Shown here one piece after another: positions 1 to 8,055 of a stretch of 23,798 nt of DNA. Each line of letters starts with the position of its first letter. Position 1 is the stretch's first letter. Below the pieces are notes generated by a model that saw nothing but the letters and a program-made list of their open reading frames with translations, was not told the DNA's origin and made no database searches. Source of the stretch: CAZHLD01 sp964533185 (GTDB lineage Bacteria > Acidobacteriota > Terriglobia > Acidiferrales > UBA7541); the NCBI GenBank assembly GCA_964533185.1, contig CAZHLD010000047.1, positions 1 to 23,798 on the forward strand, written 5' to 3'. Position numbers and translations under genes: made by a program.

Positions 1-385
1 GCCACGGCCAGGTCGGGCTTGCCATCGCCATTGAGGTCCCCGATCGCGACGGAGACCGGGTTCGTCCCCACGGCGAAGTTGGTGGTGGCCCCGAAGGCGC
101 CGGCGCCGGTGCCAAGCAGAATCGAGACGGTGTTGCTCGCCTGATTCGCCACGGCCAGGTCGGGCTTGCCGTCGCCATTGAGGTCCCCGATCGCGACGGA
201 GCGCGGGGTCGTCCCCACGGCGAAGTTGGTGGCGGCGCCGAAGGAGCCGGTGCCGGTGCCAAGCAGAATCGAGACGGTGTTGCTCGCCTGATTCGCCACG
301 GCCAGGTCGGGCTTGCCGTCGCCATTGAGGTCGCCGATGGCGACGGAGCGCGGGGTCGTCCCCACGGCGAAGTTGGTAGCGGGGT
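1..385 (-). repeat. Tandem 147-bp coding repeats (49-aa FG-GAP units)
   Basis: The sequence beginning gccacggccaggtcgggctt recurs at 1, 148 and 295, an exact 147-bp (49-codon) period. Units 1 and 2 differ at only 8 of 147 positions, including third-codon positions, so the array expanded or was homogenised recently. The third unit fades after about 385, where the N-terminal domain begins. Confidence 0.9.
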
Positions 386-530
386 CGAAGGACACAGTTT
401 GCGCGAAACTGACGGTGACCGGGAGAAGGGCCGCCAGGCTAATAGCAAGGAGTCCAAGCCCCAGCAAGGGGAGTCTTGTCCCTTTTGTCCACGCTGAAAT
501 CAAGTGTTTCGTCGCCATTTGCATATTCAT
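1..530 (-). CDS. Secreted FG-GAP/VCBS-repeat protein, N-terminal part (runs off the window)
   Basis: Minus-strand frame open from ATG at 530 to the window edge, about 176 codons. The start is fixed by the Shine-Dalgarno AAGGAA (539-544), 8 nt upstream. A signal peptide is visible: basic start with K/R residues, then a Leu/Ala-rich core (LLGLGLLAISLAALLPVTV) ending near SFAQ. From about residue 50 the protein is built of 49-residue units containing GDLNGDGKPDLAVAN, the calcium-binding FG-GAP/VCBS motif. Such units form beta-propeller blades in integrin-like and bacterial surface proteins, so an extracellular adhesive or binding role is inferred. No enzymatic domain is visible. The C-terminus lies outside the window. 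Confidence 0.9.
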   Translation of the reverse strand, partial: MNMQMATKHLISAWTKGTRLPLLGLGLLAISLAALLPVTVSFAQTVSFDPATNFAVGTTPRSVAIGDLNGDGKPDLAVANQASNTVSILLGTGTGSFGAATNFAVGTTPRSVAIGDLNGDGKPDLAVANQASNTVSILLGTGAGAFGATTNFAVGTNPVSVAIGDLNGDGKPDLAV

Positions 531-867
531 AGTTATTGTTCCTTAACCGGAATTTCCGATTTCAAATGGCTCTGTTGACATCCTCGGCATCAGTTTGCTT
601 TTAAACTGATTGGAGACTTTCAAGAACAGTAAAATCGCGAGAAAGAACACACCCATCAGGCAACAGCCGCACCTCATGGTGCCTCTTTACTGATCTTTCG
701 CTTGCCTCCTGCGGGCCCTTTAGCTCTGCTGCGTGGGGACACCTAACCTGGCTCTGCTGCGCGGGGACACCTAACCTGGCTCTGCTGCGTGGGGACACCT
801 AACCTGCGAACAAAGCTGAAGCGACACTATTCCCATAGAAGTATTATTGTCAAGTCTCAAATTATAT
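531..867. other. Gene-free interval with two dyads upstream of the FG-GAP gene
   Basis: No convincing gene. Two inverted repeats precede the FG-GAP start. One is an 11-bp dyad cggaa-t-ttccg at 548-558, just upstream of the Shine-Dalgarno. The other is a perfect 8-bp stem atcagttt/aaactgat around a 6-nt loop at 589-610. Neither is followed by a T-run, so they look like operator-type dyads rather than terminators. I could not settle on a -35/-10 pair. The 28-bp tandem repeats (723-806) occupy the other end. Confidence 0.5.
723..806. repeat. Three tandem 28-bp repeats
   Basis: Three head-to-tail 28-bp units start at 723, 751 and 779. The core is tggggacacctaacctg; the middle unit has one change (gcgcgg for gcgtgg). 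There are no spacers between units, so this is not CRISPR. It lies between the 3' end of the M1-like gene and the FG-GAP gene. Origin is unknown; it may be the residue of a small mobile or REP-like element. Confidence 0.85.
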
Positions 868-3030
868 CTACCGAGTGGCTGCCCGTGGGGACTCTTCTTT
901 GTAGGGTTCTCGGAGGTACTTGACAACCTCGGCTTGTGCGCCGCCGGTGTCATCCGCCAATTGCTGTGCTTTATTGTACTCATTCACGGCGCGTTCGCGC
1001 TGCCCGCCGACATCGAAGATTTTGCCCAGGTAGATGTGCGACCACGTCTCCACCCACTTGTAGCCCAGGTCCAGGTCACCATCAATCGCCTCGCGGAACG
1101 CGTTGGCCGCCGCCTGGTAATTCTTCTGGTAAAAAAAAGCCTCGCCGATTCGGAAGTGCGCCAGCGAGTTGTTCTTCTGCACTTCGAGCGCCTGTTGGTA
1201 CTGCCGCACCGCGTCGTAGAAGCGCCCGCGCTCGGCCAGCTCTTCGCCCCGCGCAATCGAGGACCGCACGCGCAGCTTCGGGCTGGACTTCAACAGGTTG
1301 TTATTCGGGTCCAGCGTAATCCCGCCGGGCTTGGGCCTCCCGAACGTCTCGATCACAAAGTCCGAGTTCGTCCCCAGCACGTCAATCGTCTTCACTTCGG
1401 GGTTGCCCTCGGTGTCCACGCGCACCTGCACCGGCATGTGGAAGAAGTCCAACTCCTGTTTCACCTTGCCGACAATGCGGAATCCCTTCGTCGTCCGGTA
1501 CACCACGTATTCGATCTTGAACTCCGGCACGCCGGTCGAGTTCAGCCACTGCGCGAAAAACGGCGTCAGGTTTCGCGGCGCGCTCGCCTTTCCATCCCCG
1601 GTTGTCATCGTTGGCAAGTTCTTCGCGGTCGCCTGGGCGAGCGCCTCAAAATCCGCCACCCGCGCTGTTTTGCCCGCGTACTTCGCGTAGAATTCCCGCA
1701 GCAGCGCCGTTAAAGGCGCCTCACCCAGCTCCGCCCGCAGCATGTGGAAGACCAACGCACCCTTATTCACCACCGTCGAGCGGTACTGGCTCGTGAACGG
1801 CTCCAGCCGCGCCGCCTGCGAAATCGGCGCTGCGTCCTCGTACATCAGCGCGCCGATGGCGAAATCTTCGAGCGCCTTGTTCATCCCCTCCGTGCCGGCC
1901 GTGTGCTGGATGTAGAGCGCCTCCGCGTACCGCGCCAGCCCGGCCGTCACCCACACGTCGTTCGCCGACGCCGCCATCACTTCGTTGCCCCACCACTGCT
2001 CGGCCGCCAGATGCGCCATCAGTCGCGCGTTGCCCCGCGTCTCCCACTGTTTCTGGCCCACCAGCAGCAATCCCGGCCCGGTAAAGCTCCCCACCGTGCC
2101 GTCCGCCAACTGCGCGACGCTCAGGTTAGGGTCGGGCAGCGCCCCGAACAAATCAGAGAAATAGTTCACTGCCTGCGCCGTCTGCTGGCCGATTTCAGCC
2201 GCAACCGCATCCGCTTGTGGTGGCGCGTACACCGCGATGTTCAGCCCTTCGGCGCTCACCGGATAAAGCTGGATTTGCCCGGCGACAAACGTGCCCCAGG
2301 CTTCCGCCCGCTCACCGCGGAAGGTATACCGCGTCCGCCGCGCCGGGATCGGAGGCGTGCTCGCCTGCGCGCCGCCACTCGTCGGCGCTTTCCCGGCCGC
2401 TCCCGCAGGCTTCGCAGGCGCCGGAGGTGCGGGCGGCGTCGTCACTGGAACTGGCGCATCGGCCTTGCCCGTGCCTGCGACCATCATACCCTCGGGCGCC
2501 TCGATGTGAAAGACGCCGGTGTAGCGGTTCGACGGGTAGCCGGTCAGTGGGAACCACCGCGCCGGCAACAAGAGGTATGCGCCTTCCGACGTCACCGACG
2601 CCAGCCGTAGTCCCTTCACCGGGCTGTTGTCTTCGCTCGTCACCGGCCCTTCGTAGTCAAACGTTAGCGTCAGCTTCTGCCCGGGCGTAGCCGATTGCGG
2701 CAGCGTTACGCGCACCAAGAGCGGATCGTTTTCGGCGCGCTCGAAGCTCACCGGCTTGCCCTCGGCGTCCGTCACCGAGCGCACCCGCAGGTCCGCGTGC
2801 AGCTCCACGTCCACCAGCCGCGAGGCGTTCAGCGCCTCAAACTCCACCCGCGCCCGCCCCAGGATGCTTTGCTCAGACGGTATCAAAGTGGCGGTCACGT
2901 CGTAATGCGCCGCGCGGAAGTTCAGTTGTTTGGGTGTCTGCCCGTGTGCGGAAGCCGCAACGAGGGCCAGCAGCAGTCCGGCGGCCACCAGCGTGAGAGG
3001 GAGTGTCCGTTTGTTTGCGCGCATCAGCAT
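868..3030 (-). CDS. Secreted M1-aminopeptidase-like protein with degenerate zinc site and C-terminal TPRs
   Basis: 720 aa from ATG 3030 (ATG 3024 is equally possible). The frame stays open into lpxB, but a signal peptide (KRTLPLTLVAAGLLLALVAA) begins only here, so the start was placed after the lpxB stop. An N-terminal beta-rich M1-type domain and a Pro/Ala-rich linker (about residues 215-250) precede the peptidase-like domain. The region that aligns with the M1 core HELAHQWFGN reads HLAAEQWWGN (residues 340-349). The third ligand Glu, 18 residues further on, is Ala363 in WVTAGLARY, and no GxMEN motif is visible. Two of the three metal ligands and the catalytic Glu are therefore gone, and peptidase activity is unlikely. 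From about residue 590 to the end there are tetratricopeptide repeats (GRFYDAVRQYQQALEV and following). A periplasmic scaffold or peptide-binding role is inferred. It follows lpxB after 46 nt. Confidence 0.85.
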   Translation of the reverse strand: MLMRANKRTLPLTLVAAGLLLALVAASAHGQTPKQLNFRAAHYDVTATLIPSEQSILGRARVEFEALNASRLVDVELHADLRVRSVTDAEGKPVSFERAENDPLLVRVTLPQSATPGQKLTLTFDYEGPVTSEDNSPVKGLRLASVTSEGAYLLLPARWFPLTGYPSNRYTGVFHIEAPEGMMVAGTGKADAPVPVTTPPAPPAPAKPAGAAGKAPTSGGAQASTPPIPARRTRYTFRGERAEAWGTFVAGQIQLYPVSAEGLNIAVYAPPQADAVAAEIGQQTAQAVNYFSDLFGALPDPNLSVAQLADGTVGSFTGPGLLLVGQKQWETRGNARLMAHLAAEQWWGNEVMAASANDVWVTAGLARYAEALYIQHTAGTEGMNKALEDFAIGALMYEDAAPISQAARLEPFTSQYRSTVVNKGALVFHMLRAELGEAPLTALLREFYAKYAGKTARVADFEALAQATAKNLPTMTTGDGKASAPRNLTPFFAQWLNSTGVPEFKIEYVVYRTTKGFRIVGKVKQELDFFHMPVQVRVDTEGNPEVKTIDVLGTNSDFVIETFGRPKPGGITLDPNNNLLKSSPKLRVRSSIARGEELAERGRFYDAVRQYQQALEVQKNNSLAHFRIGEAFFYQKNYQAAANAFREAIDGDLDLGYKWVETWSHIYLGKIFDVGGQRERAVNEYNKAQQLADDTGGAQAEVVKYLREPYKEESPRAATR

Positions 3031-3076
3031 AACTAGGATACCAGCGACGGCCCCGGAGTTGCCAGCGGCCTTCGCC

Positions 3077-4201
3077 TCACAGCATCGCCGCGATAATCTC
3101 TGCGGCGCGTTCCATGGCCCCGCCCGGCCCGAGCTTGGCCCGTACTTCGGCAAGCCCTCGCCGCATCTCTTCCCGCGCTTCGCCCGACCCCAGCAGGCGC
3201 AAAACCTCGCCGGCCACGCGCTCGGCGGTGAACTCGTCCTGGAAAAGCTCGGTCACCACCCGCCGCCCGGCAATCAGGTTCACCATGCTGAAAAACGGCG
3301 TGCGCACCAGCCTTCGCAGCAGGAAAGCCGTCGTCGGCGCCAGCCGGTACACCACCACCATCGGCGTGCCCAGCAGCGCGGCCTCGACCGTCGCGGTCCC
3401 ACTCGATACGATGGCGGCATCGGCATTGGCCAGCGCGTTGTACGTCTCGTCCTCCACCATGTGCATGGGCATATCCGCCTGTGCGAAAGGCACCACTTCT
3501 GCCGGACGCAGCGCCGGCGCCAGCGCCAGTACAAACTGCGCCGGCTGCTTTGCGACGATCAGCCGGCACGCCTCGAGCATCGTCGGCAGGTTGTACTTCA
3601 ACTCGTTCCGCCGGCTGCCCGGCAGCAGCACGACGATGGGGCGCGCCGGGTCCATATCGTACCGCGCCGCAAACTCCGCCCGGCTTCGCGTCGCCTGCAC
3701 GTCATCCACCTGCGGGTGTCCCACGAAGTCGGCCGCCACTCCCCGGTCGCGGTAATACTTCTCCTCGAACGGAAAGATGCACAACATTCTCTTTACGCGG
3801 TTCCGGATCGCGTGGATGCGCCATCGCTTCCACGCCCACACGTGCGGGCTAATGAAATAGACGATCGGCACTCCCTGCGCATTCAGCCGCCGTGCCAACC
3901 GCAGGTTGAATCCGGGCGAGTCCACCAGGATGGCCAGCTTCGGCCGCCGCCGCTCGGCCTCCTCGCTCAACTGCCGGATCAGCCGCCACACCGTCGGCGC
4001 CTTCCCAAGCACCTCGGTGATCCCCACGACGGCAATCGCCGAATTCTCCGCCACCAGTTCCACGCCTGCGTCGCGCATCTTTTGCCCGCCCAACCCGAAC
4101 AGGTGCGCCTCCACGCGCTGCCCCAGCGCGCGCACCAACCGCGCCGCGTACATCTCCCCCGACGGCTCCCCCGCCGAGATCAGTATGTTGGGCTTTGTCA
4201 T
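3077..4201 (-). CDS. lpxB: Lipid-A-disaccharide synthase LpxB
   Basis: 374 aa from ATG 4201. LpxB is a GT19 glycosyltransferase that joins UDP-2,3-diacylglucosamine and lipid X into the lipid A disaccharide at the inner membrane. Recognisable family blocks: ILISAGEPSGEMYAARLV at the N-terminus, LVDSPGFNLRLAR, VYFISPHVWAWK, LPGSRRNELKYNLP and SSGTATVEAALLGTPMVVVYR. Length is normal for the family. A GTG at 4219 is in frame, but it lies inside a hairpin repeat (4209-4232), so the ATG directly before the conserved start (MTKPNILISAGE) is preferred. No clear Shine-Dalgarno precedes this ATG. The gene lies 63 nt downstream of an ABC exporter pair, so a link between exporter and lipid A or envelope lipid is plausible but unproven. 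Confidence 0.96.
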   Translation of the reverse strand: MTKPNILISAGEPSGEMYAARLVRALGQRVEAHLFGLGGQKMRDAGVELVAENSAIAVVGITEVLGKAPTVWRLIRQLSEEAERRRPKLAILVDSPGFNLRLARRLNAQGVPIVYFISPHVWAWKRWRIHAIRNRVKRMLCIFPFEEKYYRDRGVAADFVGHPQVDDVQATRSRAEFAARYDMDPARPIVVLLPGSRRNELKYNLPTMLEACRLIVAKQPAQFVLALAPALRPAEVVPFAQADMPMHMVEDETYNALANADAAIVSSGTATVEAALLGTPMVVVYRLAPTTAFLLRRLVRTPFFSMVNLIAGRRVVTELFQDEFTAERVAGEVLRLLGSGEAREEMRRGLAEVRAKLGPGGAMERAAEIIAAML

Positions 4202-4208
4202 TCCAAAT

Positions 4209-4232
4209 GGGACAGGCACTCTTGCCTGTCCT
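4209..4232. repeat. Short palindromic repeat of GGGACAGGC type next to the lpxB start
   Basis: Perfect 9-bp inverted repeat ggacaggca / tgcctgtcc around a 4-nt loop (4210-4231), ending 8 nt upstream of the lpxB ATG. A degenerate relative (14154-14176) lies equally close to the recR start. This looks like a dispersed REP-like element. In RNA it would form a stable hairpin over the ribosome-binding region. Confidence 0.75.
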
Positions 4233-4264
4233 CTAGTTTTCCGTGAGGCAGTGGTGCTGCGAGG

Positions 4265-6142
4265 TCAGTCATCGGCAGGCAAAGTCGCACCGGCGGCCGT
4301 ATCGATTGCGCCCATTGGCAACCGTATCTCCTGGTCCTTGTACTGCAACTGATACAGCCGGTAGTAAATCCCGCGCAGCCCAAGCAGCTCTTGGTGCGAA
4401 CCCTGCTCGCGCAGCCGGCCCTTGTGGAAGACCAGGATGCGGTTGGCGTGCTGGATGGTCGAAAGCCGGTGCGCAATCACGATTGCGGTGCGATTCTCAA
4501 GCAGCCGGTCGAGTGCCGACCGGATCAGCAGCTCCGTCTTCGTGTCCACGCTGGAGGTGGCTTCGTCCAGCACCAGGAATCGCGGATTGTGCGCCAGCGC
4601 TCGCGCGAAGCTCACCAGTTGCCGCTGCCCGACGGAAAACGTCGCCCCGCGCTCGCTCACTGGAGTCCCCACGCCCTGCGACAGCTCGGTTACGAACGGC
4701 CCCAGGCCAACTTCCCCCAGCGCGCGCTCCACGCTGGCGCGGTCAATTCCGTCGGTGCCCAGCCGCACGTTCGAATCCAGCGTCCCGCTGAAGAGGAACG
4801 GGTCCTGCAGCACAATCCCGAAGTGCCGCCGCAGGTCTTGCAGGTCGAAGAGACGAATGTCCGTCCCGTCCAGCAGGATCTGCCCGCGCTGCACGTCGTA
4901 AAAGCGCAGCAGCAGCGAGATCACCGTCGTCTTGCCCGCTCCCGTGTGGCCTACCAGTGCCGCCGTTTCGCCCGGCGCCACCCGGAAGCTGACGTCGCGC
5001 AGCACCCAATTTTCTTCGCCCGGCTCGCCCGTGGTCTTGTAACTGAACCAGACCTTGCGGAACTCGATCTCCCCGCGCGGCGTCTCCATCTTCTTCGGCT
5101 CGGCCGGCGAAGTGATTGTCACCGGCTCGTCCAGCAGCTTGAAAATCCGTTCGGAGCTGGCCATGGCCGTCTGCAGGATGTTGAATTTTTCCGAGAGGTC
5201 CTGAATCGGCCGGAAGAACCGCTGCGCGTACAGGATGAACGCGATCAGCACGCCCACTTCGATTCCACCGCTCAGCACCTTCTGCCCACCGAACCACAGG
5301 ATCAGCGCGATCGCCGTCACGGTCAGAAACTCCACCGCCGGGTAAAACAGCGCAAACGCCAGGATGGCGTCCTTGTACGCCTCCATGTGCTGCCGGTTCA
5401 GCACCGCAAACTGCTCGCGGTCGCGCCGCTCGTGGTTGAAGAGCTGCACCACGCTCATCCCGGTGATATGCTCCTGCAGGAAGGTGTTGATCCGCGCAAT
5501 TGCCGTGCGGATGCGCCGGTTCGCGTCCCGCACCACGTTCCGGAAGAGGTAGGTCACCAGCAACAGGAACGGCAGCACCGAAAGCGCTGCCAGCGCCAAC
5601 GTGGCGTTGATCATGAACAGCAACACCACCATCACCACCAGCAGGAAGCCGTCGTTCAGCATCGTCACCACGCCCGCCGCAAACAACTCGTTCAGCGCGT
5701 CCACGTCGGTGGTCACGCGCGTCACCAGCCGCCCCACGGGCGTCCGGTCGTAGTAGCTCATCGGCAGCCGCTGCAGGTGGCCGAACACTTCGTTCCGCAT
5801 GTCGCACATGGTTTCCTGCCCCACGTGCTGCATCACGCGGATCTGGATGTACTGCACGGCGAAGCCCAGCAGCAGCGCCGCCAAATACGCCACGCTCACC
5901 CAGCCGACCCCGCGCAGCGCCGCCGACTCCTCCAGTAGGTGCTTTGCCCCGGGCACAATGTAGGAGTCCACACCGACCTTGAAAAGGTACGGCGGCACCA
6001 GCTCGAGCGGCGTCACCGCCAGCGTCAGCAGCAGCGCAAACACCACGCGCCACTTGTACGGCTTCAGGTACTGCAGCAGCCGCCGCGTCAGCCGCGCGTC
6101 GTATGCTTTTCCTAGCTGTTCCTCTTCGTGGTGATCGCTCAT
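4265..6142 (-). CDS. ABC exporter subunit B (TM288/BmrD-like, consensus Walker B, degenerate signature)
   Basis: 625 aa, a fused transmembrane (about residues 25-330, six helices) and nucleotide-binding half-transporter of the MsbA/LmrA type. Visible motifs: Walker A GHTGAGKTT, Walker B FLVLDEATSSVD with the catalytic Glu, and H-loop IAHRLST. The signature motif is FSVGQ (502-506) rather than LSGGQ. Its partner (6139-8055) has the opposite defect, the pattern of heterodimeric exporters with one inactive ATP site. The ATG at 6142 overlaps the partner's TGA (ATGA), so the two are translationally coupled. Substrate is not readable from sequence; lpxB lies 63 nt downstream, so a lipid or lipophilic drug is possible. 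Confidence 0.93.
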   Translation of the reverse strand: MSDHHEEEQLGKAYDARLTRRLLQYLKPYKWRVVFALLLTLAVTPLELVPPYLFKVGVDSYIVPGAKHLLEESAALRGVGWVSVAYLAALLLGFAVQYIQIRVMQHVGQETMCDMRNEVFGHLQRLPMSYYDRTPVGRLVTRVTTDVDALNELFAAGVVTMLNDGFLLVVMVVLLFMINATLALAALSVLPFLLLVTYLFRNVVRDANRRIRTAIARINTFLQEHITGMSVVQLFNHERRDREQFAVLNRQHMEAYKDAILAFALFYPAVEFLTVTAIALILWFGGQKVLSGGIEVGVLIAFILYAQRFFRPIQDLSEKFNILQTAMASSERIFKLLDEPVTITSPAEPKKMETPRGEIEFRKVWFSYKTTGEPGEENWVLRDVSFRVAPGETAALVGHTGAGKTTVISLLLRFYDVQRGQILLDGTDIRLFDLQDLRRHFGIVLQDPFLFSGTLDSNVRLGTDGIDRASVERALGEVGLGPFVTELSQGVGTPVSERGATFSVGQRQLVSFARALAHNPRFLVLDEATSSVDTKTELLIRSALDRLLENRTAIVIAHRLSTIQHANRILVFHKGRLREQGSHQELLGLRGIYYRLYQLQYKDQEIRLPMGAIDTAAGATLPADD

Positions 6143-8055
6143 GCCCGTTCGAGCTCTTCCTCAAGCAACTGCTTCTGGTAAAGGTCCGCGTAGTAGCCGT
6201 TTAATGCCAGCAGCTCGTCGTGCGTGCCGCGCTCGACGATCCGACCTTCGCGCAGCACCACGATCTGGTCAGCGTGCTGCACCGTCGAGCACCGGTGCGA
6301 AATCAGGATCGTCGTCCGCTCCCGCATCACGTCCTTCAGCCGGCGCAGGATGCGCTCTTCGGTGTCTGTGTCCACGCTCGAAAGCGAATCGTCCAGCACC
6401 AGGATGCGCGGCTCGCGGATGATCGCCCGCGCCAGCGCCGTCCGCTGCTTCTGTCCGCCGGAAAGCGTGATGCCCCGCTCGCCCACCAGCGTTTCGTATT
6501 GCTTCGGGAATCCTTCAATCTCGCCGGCAATGCTGGCGATCTCCGCCGCACGCTCAACGGCTCCAGGCTCCGGCTTCTCCACGCCAAACGCAACGTTCTC
6601 CCGCACCGTCTCGCTGAAGAGGAACGTGTCCTGCGGCACATACCCGATTGCCCGCCGCAACTCCTCAAGCGGCCACTCCCGGATCGGCCGCCCATCGAGA
6701 TACAGCGTCCCTTCCGGTGCTTCCCACAGCCGCGCCACCAGCGCGGCCAGCGTTGTCTTTCCGCTGCCGGTCGGCCCCACAATCGCCAGCGTCGACCCCG
6801 CCGGCACGCGCAGCCGGATGTCGCGCAGCACCGGCGCGTTGGCCTCCTCGGCTGCTCCCGAACCGTTCACCTGGCTGCGCGAAGTCGGGTAGCGGAACGT
6901 TAAGTCGCGGAACTCGATCTCGCCGCGGATCGGCGCTCCGTCGGCCGCCCGCGCCGCCCGGTCGTCAATCGAGGGCTTCGCCCGCAGCACGTAGTTCAAC
7001 CGCCCCATCGACGCCGCGCCGCGCTGGAAGATGTTCGTCACCCACCCCAGCGCGATCATCGGCCACACCAGCAGCGCCAGGTAGGCGTTGAACGCCATCA
7101 GCGCTCCCAGCGAGAGCTGCCCGTCGATCACCTGCCTGCCGCCCTTCCACAAAATAATCAGGAACGTCGTCCCGATCAGCGCCGTCAGCGACGGCATGAA
7201 CAGGCTCCAGTTGCGGATCAACAGCACGTTGCGCGTCACGTACTCCCGGTTCAGCTTCTGAAACTGCGCCTGCTCGTGCTCTTCCTGGTTGTACGCGCGG
7301 ATCACCCGCACGCCGGAGAGGTTCTCCTGTGCACGCGAGGAAAGCGCCGCCAGCGCCGCCTGGATGCGCTCATACAGGTCGTGGATCACCTTGCCGAAGT
7401 GCCGCACCGCAAACGCCACGATCGGCGCTGGCAGCAGCACCCACAGCGTCAGCATCGGCGAAAGCCGCAGCATCAGCACCACCGCCAGCACCATGGTCAC
7501 AATTGTCGTTGCGCTGTACATGATCCCCGGACCCAGCACCATGCGCACCGCGTTCAGGTCGTTTGTGCAGCGCGACATCAATTCGCCCGTCCGGTTCCGC
7601 ACGTAAAATTCCGGCTCCATCCGCTCCAGCGCCACCAACAGGTCGTCCCGCAGGTCGTACTCGATGTCCCGCGACACGCCGATCAGCGTCGTCCGCGTCC
7701 AGAACGACAGCAGCCCCTTCACCGTCACAATTCCCACCAGCAGCACGCACAGCCACAGCAGCGTCCGCCCGCTTCCCGCCTCATAGAACGGCAGCAGCAT
7801 CTGCATCAGCGTCCCGAACGAGCGGTTTTCCTGAGCCAGCGGCTGCGGTGCGCCTTTGACCGCGTCAATCGCTGCGCCGATCACCAGCGGGATCAGGTTC
7901 CCCACCACGCCCATCACCACCAGCGTCGCGAGGCCCAGCGCAGTCCGCCCGCGGTACCGACCCAGGTAGGGCAGCAGCCCCACCAGGTTCCGCCACGACG
8001 AGACGCGCGGTTTCGCTGCGGCCTGTGCGTTCACGGTTTGTGCTGCTGCGCTCAT
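6139..8055 (-). CDS. ABC exporter subunit A (TM287/BmrC-like, degenerate Walker B)
   Basis: 638 aa half-transporter. The N-terminal membrane domain runs to about residue 340, followed by the ATPase domain. Walker A is GPTGSGKTT (from residue 427), the signature LSGGQKQRTALARAI is canonical, and the H-loop is ISHRCST. Walker B is ILVLDDSLSSVD: Asp556 replaces the catalytic Glu. In the dimer this Walker B would face the degenerate FSVGQ of subunit B, giving one non-hydrolysing site, as known for TM287/288 and BmrC/BmrD. The start ATG overlaps the stop of the upstream lipoprotein gene (ATGA, 8052-8055). Three genes in a row are thus coupled: lipoprotein, subunit A, subunit B. Confidence 0.93.
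   Translation of the reverse strand: MSAAAQTVNAQAAAKPRVSSWRNLVGLLPYLGRYRGRTALGLATLVVMGVVGNLIPLVIGAAIDAVKGAPQPLAQENRSFGTLMQMLLPFYEAGSGRTLLWLCVLLVGIVTVKGLLSFWTRTTLIGVSRDIEYDLRDDLLVALERMEPEFYVRNRTGELMSRCTNDLNAVRMVLGPGIMYSATTIVTMVLAVVLMLRLSPMLTLWVLLPAPIVAFAVRHFGKVIHDLYERIQAALAALSSRAQENLSGVRVIRAYNQEEHEQAQFQKLNREYVTRNVLLIRNWSLFMPSLTALIGTTFLIILWKGGRQVIDGQLSLGALMAFNAYLALLVWPMIALGWVTNIFQRGAASMGRLNYVLRAKPSIDDRAARAADGAPIRGEIEFRDLTFRYPTSRSQVNGSGAAEEANAPVLRDIRLRVPAGSTLAIVGPTGSGKTTLAALVARLWEAPEGTLYLDGRPIREWPLEELRRAIGYVPQDTFLFSETVRENVAFGVEKPEPGAVERAAEIASIAGEIEGFPKQYETLVGERGITLSGGQKQRTALARAIIREPRILVLDDSLSSVDTDTEERILRRLKDVMRERTTILISHRCSTVQHADQIVVLREGRIVERGTHDELLALNGYYADLYQKQLLEEELERA

Noticed and set aside
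601..798. Open frame of 65 codons on the minus strand
   Set aside because: It spans the 28-bp tandem repeats, has no ribosome site and no protein-like composition.
723..806. CRISPR array
   Set aside because: Units are directly adjacent with no spacers, and no cas genes are present.
4391..5938. 515-codon plus-strand open frame opposite the ABC exporter gene
   Set aside because: Antisense shadow of a GC-rich gene; His/Arg/Gln-rich nonsense composition. The same applies to the long plus-strand frames opposite the M1-like, lpxB and PilZ-coiled-coil genes.
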